The position numbers were made by a program, and so were the translations under genes. The notes below the pieces were generated by a model that worked only from the letters and a program-made list of their open reading frames with translations, had not been told where the DNA came from and searched no databases. From Spirochaetota bacterium (lineage in GTDB: Bacteria; Spirochaetota; Spirochaetia; Treponematales; UBA12059), in contig JAKPPT010000072.1 of NCBI GenBank assembly GCA_029547205.1, positions 248,001 through 312,000 on the forward strand: DNA of 64,000 bases, written 5' to 3'. Each line of letters starts with the position of its first letter. The first letter of the stretch is position 1. This document shows, piece after piece, positions 46,718-55,500 of the stretch.

Positions 46718-48217
46718 TATCTGAAGTAGTAATGCTTGAAATAAGCCTATGAGAGCGCCGAGCACACCACCGAGCAGCGTAATAGCGCGTAGTTCTTTAT
46801 TCATAATCTTGATTGTCAAATTTTCCAGCATTGCCATATCAAGATTATCGAGTTTAGTGCGTATCAATTCCTTAATATCAACGAGCTTGAGTATCACAGG
46901 AACCTGTTCAACTAAAACACTAACGAGAAATCGCCCTATAGTTTCGGATAGCCTCATAATTGTTTCTGGTTCGGGTCGTAAAGCCATCCTGAGTGTCTTT
47001 TCCTGGTCTGAATTGAGAATAATGGTAAAAAACTGCGTTAGTGATAGTTTTAGCGCTTCATATAAAACAGTAAACAATTTGCTATTAGGATTAAGGAGCA
47101 TAGCAATTACTTTATATTCAGTATTTGTGGAAGTACCTTCTGCAGTACTTAATCCTAATAGTTCTTTGATAGATTTATTGTGTGCGTATTCATACCATGC
47201 AGAAGCAAATTTTGTAAAGGAAACACTTTCGAGTATTGAATCAAATACTTCAATATACATGGTATTATCCTGCCCCGATTGTAATGGAAGCGAAGCAGGA
47301 TTGAGGATTTTTTTTGTCAGTTCTTCTGCTATTCGTGCATGAATATCATTATTAATAAATATATTTCCAATTGCTACAATTGCATCATCTACAGTATCTG
47401 GAATTGAATCATATAAAGCAGCATCAAATCGACCAATATTTATTATGAAACGCTGGAGAACATTCATTTTTTGTATGTAGTTTTGAATGATTGTTACTGC
47501 CAGAGTTTCGAGTTGTTTGTGAATTTCTGGTTTCTTGCAATAGAGAACAAATTCTTTTTGTATACCAGGGCCTAATTCTTTAAAAAGCTTTTGCAGAGCC
47601 GATGCTAACTTTTCGCGATCGATGTGCTGTTTTAATCCTGGTACCTGTTCTCCCTGCGAATTAGTGCCACCTAAAAGTTTTTGCAGGAATGCAATTCGTT
47701 TTTCATGATTGTCCAATGTTTCAAATAGAGCAACTACTTGATTTTCATCAAATATATCCTTGAGTGGTTTTTCTAAAAGACTATCAAGACCAGATGAGAG
47801 TGAACGCACCAGTATCTCGGTAAGCCCCGGTGCATGCAATAGCTCCTGTGCTACTTGCTCAAAAAAAGGAAATATTGAAACAGAAGTATCGGCGTTTACA
47901 GTAAACTTTTTCAGCGGAGTATCTAATAGTGATTCTAATGTGCCATGGATAAAACCTATAATTTCTTTTATAAATTTATTGCTTTCAAAATACGCTTTGA
48001 AATCGGCTGGAGTTAAAAGATCTGAGGTAATTACTGAACCAATAGATTCTGAAAGTCTATATCGTTCTTTTGGAATAACACCAGGTGTAAACGGCAGACG
48101 CCAGCCGAATATTTTTATTGGCTTGTACGGTCTGAATAGCATTTTTATAGCAAGCCAGTTTGTAATGTATCCAATTACACCACCGACAACAACCGTAACT
48201 AGTAAAATATACCACAT
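46709..48217 (-). CDS. DUF445-family membrane protein
   Basis: This 502-residue protein has membrane segments at each end (about 3-22 and 478-500) with a long helical domain between. The N-terminal GGVIGYITNWLAIKMLFRPYKPIKIFGWRLPFTPGVIPKERYRLSESIG is the diagnostic DUF445 segment (cited here in short motif form: NWLAIKMLFRPYKP, PGVIPKER). Family members are of unknown function and are linked to envelope integrity. Length is in the upper family range. Confidence 0.85.
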   Translation of the reverse strand: MWYILLVTVVVGGVIGYITNWLAIKMLFRPYKPIKIFGWRLPFTPGVIPKERYRLSESIGSVITSDLLTPADFKAYFESNKFIKEIIGFIHGTLESLLDTPLKKFTVNADTSVSIFPFFEQVAQELLHAPGLTEILVRSLSSGLDSLLEKPLKDIFDENQVVALFETLDNHEKRIAFLQKLLGGTNSQGEQVPGLKQHIDREKLASALQKLFKELGPGIQKEFVLYCKKPEIHKQLETLAVTIIQNYIQKMNVLQRFIINIGRFDAALYDSIPDTVDDAIVAIGNIFINNDIHARIAEELTKKILNPASLPLQSGQDNTMYIEVFDSILESVSFTKFASAWYEYAHNKSIKELLGLSTAEGTSTNTEYKVIAMLLNPNSKLFTVLYEALKLSLTQFFTIILNSDQEKTLRMALRPEPETIMRLSETIGRFLVSVLVEQVPVILKLVDIKELIRTKLDNLDMAMLENLTIKIMNKELRAITLLGGVLGALIGLFQALLLQILR

Positions 48218-48234
48218 TTATATATCCCTAGCGC

Positions 48235-48603
48235 TCACTGCATGGTTTTTAATACCGTAAGCGCTTGTTCTTTTGTTTCTACAATGAGCACGTCACGTGC
48301 TTCTACCCAACCTGATACTATTGCACCGTCAAGTTCATATTTTAATTCACACCAAATACGCTCTGTTTCAGGCACATAGATACGCCTCTGAAGCTCTGCC
48401 ATATCCTTATACCGTAAAAACGCAATATCCCGGGCTTGTTCTTGAGGATGTTCTTTTAATCGTACCCACTTTGCAGTAACAATAATCCAGCCTGGGCTTT
48501 TTGTAAGCACTGGAGTTTCTGGAAGTTCTGGGCGTTTTGCACTACAGGATACTAATAGTACAATCGCTGCACAAAAGATAAGTATGCTTTTATGTACCTG
48601 CAT
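48235..48603 (-). CDS. Small lipoprotein with SH3-like domain
   Basis: This 122-residue protein has a signal peptide ending in the lipobox LVSC at Cys20. The remainder has WIIVTAKWVRLKEHP and ELKYELDGAIVSGWVEARDV, resembling a bacterial SH3 domain of the cell-wall-binding type. It is probably an envelope lipoprotein that binds peptidoglycan or protein. It begins 18 bases before the DUF445 gene on the same strand. Confidence 0.7.
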   Translation of the reverse strand: MQVHKSILIFCAAIVLLVSCSAKRPELPETPVLTKSPGWIIVTAKWVRLKEHPQEQARDIAFLRYKDMAELQRRIYVPETERIWCELKYELDGAIVSGWVEARDVLIVETKEQALTVLKTMQ

Positions 48604-48653
48604 AGCATTTTCCTTGATTTATTTACTCTTCTGCGTCATAGTATACTCAAGAT

Positions 48654-49244
48654 ATGAAGAAACTGCTAGTGTTGTGTTTGCTTACTGTGATGATTTGTGT
48701 ACCAGTCTCTGTAAGCAGTCAGGAATTCTTGTATGAACCCGGGATAGTGTCACTTAGCATTGCTGGTTCTGCACTCCCGCTTGTATCGTTTGAAACTGAA
48801 TATGCGCTCTTATCACAGTTTATGGTTGAGGGAGAGCTCGGAATTCATATAGGAAATAATATAGGAAGATCTATCGCAGCCCATGCTGGATTGGCTCTGC
48901 CATCACTCCCCGCACGGGAATTGTACCGCTATAAAGGTTTTGAATACTATGGCGCTGGAATTGGTGTATTTTTAAGACAGTACCCACTCTCTGCATGGTA
49001 CTTTGAATACAGCCTACAGGCGTTTGCTGATTTTTCCTGGCAACCAGAAACGCTCATGATGTATTTTTTCATATCGCTTGTTCCTGAAATCATTTGTACT
49101 CCCAAAATGTTAAACTGGGAAACGCTCTCTTTCCAGGGGGCACTACGGTTTCCAATACATTTTCATGAAAACTTTTATTCATTTGGCATCGGGTTTACTG
49201 TTCGACTTCTCATTACACCATTTGCAAAGGTAAAACTGCTATGA
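48654..49244 (+). CDS. Secreted hypothetical, possibly outer membrane
   Basis: This 196-residue protein has a signal peptide (MKKLLVLCLLTVMICVPVSVSS). The mature part contains alternating beta segments with Gly and Tyr turns and aromatic girdle-like stretches (YRYKGFEYYGAGIGVFLRQYP), suggesting a small barrel. It lacks the C-terminal Phe. The following caspase-like gene overlaps by 4 bases (ATGA). Confidence 0.6.
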   Translation: MKKLLVLCLLTVMICVPVSVSSQEFLYEPGIVSLSIAGSALPLVSFETEYALLSQFMVEGELGIHIGNNIGRSIAAHAGLALPSLPARELYRYKGFEYYGAGIGVFLRQYPLSAWYFEYSLQAFADFSWQPETLMMYFFISLVPEIICTPKMLNWETLSFQGALRFPIHFHENFYSFGIGFTVRLLITPFAKVKLL

Positions 49245-50146
49245 AACACTTGCTCGCAATTACCTCATTGTGTTTATGCCTCGCATGTGCCTGTTCTATG
49301 CCGGAAATCAAAGGAACGGCAATAGTGTTAGGAGTATCATTATATAATATTACTGATGTTACCAATTTAACATACTGTGATGACGATGCTCGCGATATTG
49401 CAAAGCTTTTTGATGAACAAGGCTACAGAGTTTATTCATATATTGATTCAAATGCAACGAGAGCAAACCTTGAACACGCACTCGAATTGGCAGACAAGAC
49501 GAGACCAGTTGTTGTTTATTATTCCGGGCACGGGTTAAAACTTGATTTCTCAACTGATGGTGTTGATCCCGGTTTTTATATGCTGCCCTATGGGTTTGCA
49601 GTAAATCCTGGTACTGGTCTAGTATTGCACCGCGAAAACATGCTAGCAATTAGCGATATCGAAAAAAAGGCTCGGGAACTTAGCATTAAACACTGTATTG
49701 TTATTGCCGATTGCTGCTACTCTGGAGGCTTCGTTGACAACATGCAAGGGGTTAGTGCAATACCTAGAGACTATGATCCTGTGCTTGGTAAAGATTTAAT
49801 CACCTATGCTGAACTCATGGGTACAGCACCGGGACGATTTTTTACATATTCAGGCAACAGTTTGCTCATCGTACTTGCTGCATCAGGATCAGAAGAAATG
49901 AGTTTTGAATCGGGTACATATGAAAATGGCGTTTTTACTGAATATTTTTTAAGCGGAGCCAGTACCAATGCTGATAGCGATCGGGATGGTTACATCACAA
50001 CGAGCGAGATCTATTTATATGTCGCTCAGTGCATGAATAAATATTGGAACAGTACAACCCAATCGCAGAGTAATACTAAACAAATATATCTTCCGCATAT
50101 TTCTGACAATGCACGGGAGTATATACTCTTTAAGGCAAAACCGTAA
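49241..50146 (+). CDS. Caspase-like (C14) lipoprotein
   Basis: This 301-residue protein has a short signal with lipobox LACAC (Cys16 or Cys18). The mature part is a caspase/metacaspase-type peptidase domain. Catalytic His97 is in VVYYSGHG and the catalytic Cys159 in IVIADCCYSGG, with the GVSLYNITDVTNLTYCDDDARDIAKLF opening typical of the p20 domain. The end has NSKQIYLPHI-like contacts but no extra domain. Bacterial caspase homologues are proteases of Arg/Lys or Asp specificity, often in signalling; the target here is unknown. A lipid-anchored form on the periplasmic face is unusual. Confidence 0.85.
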   Translation: MKHLLAITSLCLCLACACSMPEIKGTAIVLGVSLYNITDVTNLTYCDDDARDIAKLFDEQGYRVYSYIDSNATRANLEHALELADKTRPVVVYYSGHGLKLDFSTDGVDPGFYMLPYGFAVNPGTGLVLHRENMLAISDIEKKARELSIKHCIVIADCCYSGGFVDNMQGVSAIPRDYDPVLGKDLITYAELMGTAPGRFFTYSGNSLLIVLAASGSEEMSFESGTYENGVFTEYFLSGASTNADSDRDGYITTSEIYLYVAQCMNKYWNSTTQSQSNTKQIYLPHISDNAREYILFKAKP

Positions 50147-50150
50147 GCGA

Positions 50151-52580
50151 TTATTTTTCTGAATAAACTTCAAAGGTTACTGTAAGAGAATTACCCTGCT
50201 CATCAACAACAGTTAATTCATGAAATCCTTTTCCTGGTCGAGCTTCAAGCTTATGCTCGTCTGTTGTTTCACCAAGAAACTCACCGTCAAGGTGCCAGAA
50301 TACTCTGCAATTTGCTGTGCGGTGTACGAGTGAAAAAACAATTTTTCCCGGCGTACCGTCGAGCTCAATGGGAATATAAACCTTTGCATATTCCTCAGGA
50401 ACGATAAACTGCATGGGGTTTTCATTTTGAACATGTATCGATGGAAGGAGTGGTGGTAATGGCTTGTATGTAGGATTAAGTTTGGCATAGTAGTACTCCA
50501 TGACCGGTGGAAGTACAAACCACTGTTCGTAGTGGATTTCATCGAGTTTTGAAACAGAAAGATTTGTCCGCCATTTCCCATCTTTTGTGAGACAAACAGT
50601 ACGACAGTACGGACACACAGTATCAATCTGTGCTGATTTTGGGACATATTCCATGACAGTATGCTTGCAATTGGGAGATGCTGGATATCCAGACTCGGCA
50701 CAGACGGTTAGCGCTTGTAAATCGTTATAGGGTTCGTCGAACCATGTTGATTCAGGAAGCAGTGCAAAAAGCTCAAACAGTATCGGTGCTGCTGTTCTGG
50801 TACTAACAAGTTCCGGTCTTCCTTCTCCTGTCGCATTGCCAACCCATACACCTACAACATAATCTTTTGTGACACCTATGGACCATGCATCACGATTACC
50901 GTAGCTTGTACCTGTTTTCCATGCAATATTTCGTTTTGAGACAAATTCTTCCCAGAGCGCTTCTTCCTGTGGCCGTTTAACTTTTATGAGTGCCTGAAGT
51001 GTGAGCCATGCAGCACCCTGTGAAAACTCATGGTGATTATTCTCCAGAGCACTCTGAGCCAGTTCTGCATACGCTTGCACTGCATCAACCAGGGTTACCT
51101 CTGCACCACCAACAATGAGCGGAAGACCATAGTCATCAAGTGCTCGTGTGAGTGTAGTAAATCCAAGACGTTTAAGGAGTAATCCAAAACGCTCAACACC
51201 ATAGCTTCTCAGCAATCGTACAAAAGGGATATTGAGGGAGTTAGCAAGTGCCCTGTCCGCACGTATTGCACCTGTGTATGTTTTGAACATATTTTCCGGG
51301 CTGTATGAACCAACATGTGTAGGAATATCGGGGATAAGTTTTCCCGGAGTTAGTTCTCCGGAAGTAAGCATTGCTGCATACAAAAAAGGCTTTAAAATGC
51401 TTCCTGAACTTCGCGGTGCGCGAGCGCAGTCTACGTAACCAGCAGGAACCGGCGTTTTACCAGTGGCATTGCCAATATATGCAACAAATGACTTGTCATG
51501 TATATTTATTATTACAGCTGCGATGTTATTAATGCCATAGAGCTCAAATTGCCTGGCATAACGATTAACAACTGCAACTGCCTGTTCCTGAATACGTGCA
51601 TTGAGCGAAGTTGCAATAGCACCGCCGCCGTACTGTTTTCTCATGGCTTCGGTATAATGATAGGCTAATGACGGCATTTGCTGTGCTTTTTCTGGTAATG
51701 TTTCAAGCAGTGACAGTTCATAGGTTTCTCTATCAATAATTTTATTTTTATACAATTTTTCGAGTAACGCATTACGCTTACTTAGCAAAACATCTCGATA
51801 GGTTTCCAGCGATATATTCCCAGGATTATTTGGTAAAAGTGCGAGTACAGCTGCTTCTGCCCAGGTAGCATCTTCTAAATCTCTCCCATACCAACGAAAC
51901 ATCGCAGTCTCAAGCCCTACAACATTACCCCCAAACGGTGCAATGTTAGCATAGCATGCTATAACGCCGGTCTTGCCATGTAAGAGCTCGAGCTTTATAG
52001 CAAGCAGTGCTTCCTTGAATTTTTGCACTATTGTCCGCGGTTGATTGTTATACAGGAGCCGACTTGTTTGCATGGTCAACGTTGAAGCTCCTGAAGCAAT
52101 ACGTTTTGTGAGAAAATTATCTTTTATTGCCCGCACTATTGCCCAAGAATCAATTCCAAGGTGTCCCCAGAATTTTTTATCTTCTAGCATTGTTAACGCA
52201 ATTATGTATTTTTCATAACCAGGAACTGCCATATTTGTTGCAGCTCTTAGTTTGCCTTTACTATTTACAGCATCCACAAGCTTTAAAAGTTTATGGTGAG
52301 GTAACTCGAGGCGCCAGAGTCCTTGCGAATCAGTAAGCGCTCCGAGCAATACTCCTTCTTTACTATACACAGCGGTTGCATATTCTTTTGTAGTAATTCC
52401 AGATTTTTGCGTTGTTACCGTGTACTGTTTAGGAGAAAACTTATACTCTTGAATTGGATAGAGAAAAAAAACAATGCATGAAAGTATGCCCAGGAAAACC
52501 CAATTGAGTTCTCTGTTGCAATCATGAAAGATGCTGGCACAACATGCCAGCATCCTTCGTATCCAGTATCGATATTCCAT
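50151..52580 (-). CDS. pbpC: Penicillin-binding protein 1C
   Basis: PBP1C, 809 residues, is a class A penicillin-binding protein. It has a membrane segment (about 28-46), a GT51 transglycosylase domain with LEDKKFWGHLGIDSWAI (catalytic Glu) and ASTLTMQTSRLLYN, a transpeptidase domain with SSGSILKPFLY (Ser-x-x-Lys) and WKTGTSYGNRDAW, and the C-terminal PBP1C-specific beta domain. Length is normal (about 770-820). The gene directly follows the alpha-2-macroglobulin gene, a pairing described in many Gram-negative bacteria. The 5' site AAGAGGA is adjacent to ATG 52580, closer than usual. Confidence 0.95.
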   Translation of the reverse strand: MEYRYWIRRMLACCASIFHDCNRELNWVFLGILSCIVFFLYPIQEYKFSPKQYTVTTQKSGITTKEYATAVYSKEGVLLGALTDSQGLWRLELPHHKLLKLVDAVNSKGKLRAATNMAVPGYEKYIIALTMLEDKKFWGHLGIDSWAIVRAIKDNFLTKRIASGASTLTMQTSRLLYNNQPRTIVQKFKEALLAIKLELLHGKTGVIACYANIAPFGGNVVGLETAMFRWYGRDLEDATWAEAAVLALLPNNPGNISLETYRDVLLSKRNALLEKLYKNKIIDRETYELSLLETLPEKAQQMPSLAYHYTEAMRKQYGGGAIATSLNARIQEQAVAVVNRYARQFELYGINNIAAVIINIHDKSFVAYIGNATGKTPVPAGYVDCARAPRSSGSILKPFLYAAMLTSGELTPGKLIPDIPTHVGSYSPENMFKTYTGAIRADRALANSLNIPFVRLLRSYGVERFGLLLKRLGFTTLTRALDDYGLPLIVGGAEVTLVDAVQAYAELAQSALENNHHEFSQGAAWLTLQALIKVKRPQEEALWEEFVSKRNIAWKTGTSYGNRDAWSIGVTKDYVVGVWVGNATGEGRPELVSTRTAAPILFELFALLPESTWFDEPYNDLQALTVCAESGYPASPNCKHTVMEYVPKSAQIDTVCPYCRTVCLTKDGKWRTNLSVSKLDEIHYEQWFVLPPVMEYYYAKLNPTYKPLPPLLPSIHVQNENPMQFIVPEEYAKVYIPIELDGTPGKIVFSLVHRTANCRVFWHLDGEFLGETTDEHKLEARPGKGFHELTVVDEQGNSLTVTFEVYSEK

Positions 52581-52592
52581 TCCTCTTGACTA

Positions 52593-55500
52593 CTACGGAG
52601 ACGGCTGCAATGCAGTTATAAGCGGAAGTTTCGCTCCTGGGAGAACTGCAGTAATCTCGGGTTTGTACATAGCTTCTGCTGTAATCGCAGGAAGATAGAA
52701 CTGACCTCCATATGTTCTATTAACAAAGACCGTAAATGTTTGTTCCTCATATTTATCTAAATTGGTATAGAACATTACTCTATCGTCTCGTATGTCTTTG
52801 TAAAAATATCCTTCTGATTTATTGCTCTCGGTATCAGCAATACGTTGATTAATAATTTCCCAGCCTGATGGTATTCGATAGGTGACTGCGACATTGTTGA
52901 GTTTTTGATACAATTTATTTTTAATACTAATTTTAACAATCATGTCCTGCCCGCGATACCCTTGTTCTGGTTTTATTATATTATAGTTTGTATCATAATA
53001 GGTAACATCAAGTTCAAGGCCATTTTCCAGTTTGGGTTCACTACCTGGCATTGCTCTTCCTGTTGCAATAATTCGAGCATATACCTGCATAGCATTTGTG
53101 TTATCAATAGTTAACTTTATTGTCTTACCAGTAATGGTAAGCGGAATACGTACCAGTGTCTTTGTAATTTCAATAGTCTCAGTTTTTCCATTTGAATCCT
53201 GATATTCAAGCCTTGCGGTATCTTTTTTGAGATTTTGAACGTAAGGCTGAATTGCAATTAGACTAAAAGCAATGTCCTGGGTACTATAGTAGCGTCCAGT
53301 TGCGAGTCTATCTGCTATTTCTTTGTATATAGAAGGCGCTACAGCACTGTCTCCTAAAACATTGAGGCAATCTAATACCATAGCCATTTCACGTAGTGTA
53401 CTACCGTATGTGTATTCAAAATATGAGCCGGGATAGTTATTATATTTTGTTTTTGTAAGCAATTCTTGCGCTTTGTTTTTTACTCCAGCGTAAGCATATG
53501 CAGCAGCAAGTTGTAATCTAATTGTTGTAGCTTGAGGATCGAGTGCAGCAAGTCTGTTTAATCCGCCAATATCAGCTTTACCTGCAAGAGCAAGCACATA
53601 GAGAATATAAGCTTGTTCTGAAAGTAAACCATAGTAATACCCTTCATCATTTTTTCCAGAACCGATATTCGACTGTTTAACTTTATTGCTTAAAAATTTG
53701 AGCGCATTTTCTAACATACCAGATGGCAACACATACCCCATTTTTTGTGCCATAAAGAGGAAATGGGTTACATATGCGGTAAGCCATGTTGACTCATCAT
53801 ATTGTCCTTGCCAGAATACAAAGCCTCCTGTACTCTTCTGGAACAATTGGAGATCCTTTATACCACTTGTTATATTATTTTGAATTGTATCAAGCTCCTG
53901 TTTTGAAAGGTTGACTGTGTTGGGTAGAAACAGCTGTGGAAACATTTTACTCGTTCGCTGTTCACCGCATCCATGTGGATATCCAATGAGATATTGAAGA
54001 TGTGCAGATAGATTGATTGGCGGCAGTAATGATACTTCAAGCCATGCAGCGTTTGAACCAGGGATTCCCGGAAGCGTATGTTCCAGAGTTACTCTTGATT
54101 TACCAGCAATAAGCTTCTGCGCCACAGTAGTAACAGGAACTGAAGGCGACTGCACAGGGATAGTTATGGTTTGGACAGCACTCTTTCCGCTTGTGGATAC
54201 TGCTACTGCTTCTATAGTTAGCGATCCTTCCTGATCCTGAAGCTGAACATCAAAATTGGCAAGCAAATCGCCATCCTGCTGGAACACCAGAGTTTGTTTA
54301 TTTGATCCAACTATGGTTCCAGGTCCTTTCACAGTGAGCGAAACATTTACCTGAGCATTTTTTCCTAAATAGCTGAAAACTGTTACTGGAATACTAATTC
54401 GTTCAGTTGGTCCAACAAACCGGGGTGCGGTAACAAAAGCCATGAGACTGCTCTTAACCTGCACCTCTTTTTCGTATTTTCCATATGCGCCTTCCTGAGT
54501 GCCTGCTACAATCATATAGCGCACTGCACCAATATATTCACCTAGTTCAAGTTCATGAACATTTTTTTGTCCGCGATCGAGTGTAAACGGGCCATAAAAT
54601 TTCACAACTGGAGGAAAGCGATTTGGTTTTTTAAGCGCATTTTCTCCTTCACTATCACCACCACCAATTGTTAAAAATGACTGTAAACTTCCAGAATAGG
54701 CATTAGCGACATCACGGTAGATATCATACGAAACCAGGAGTGAGGCTTCTTTTTTATAAAATGCATTCCATGGATCCGGAACAGAAAATTTTGTTATACC
54801 AAGAAGCCCCTCATCAACAACAGCAACAGTATAGGTCATTGCTCTTCCTGATGCTTCATACACCGTAAATTGAGATTTTTTGAGCGGTTCGAGGGTATCA
54901 GGTGTAGTGATGCGCGGTTCCAGCCTCGTCAGTGGATTTTCAACCATAATGGGTGCAATCCCGTAGAGTCTGATCGGAAGATCATTTTTTGTCTGTAAAT
55001 GCGGTTGCAGATAGGTAATGTGAACATACACATTGGGTACCATATCTGCTGTAACAGTAAATGTATATACTGTATAACCTTCGTTTGTCTGAATTATTTC
55101 TTCTTTGAGAACCTTACCGTTTTTCTCGAGTGTCACATATGCACTACTGTCTTTATTTGATGGAAACTGAATTTGAACTTTTTCACCGACCTTATATAAG
55201 TCTTTATCAGCGGTAAATGAAAGCATCATCGTAGAGTCGCCGGTATTATCTCTTCCTTTTCCAGCCCAACCAGGCCAATCAATATAAAATTCTTTACCTG
55301 CCTCATGTCCATCCGCAATGTCACGAACACGTATAATAAATCTTCCCCATTCAGGATAATTGATTCTCAGTTTATATGTTCCTTTGCCATTTTTTATTTG
55401 AACCTGGTCTGATGTAACCAGTTGTTTTATTTCAGATGATGCAACTTCAGTTTCTTCACTATTTGATTTTTCAAACCACCAGCGCCAGGAAAGCTTAAAT

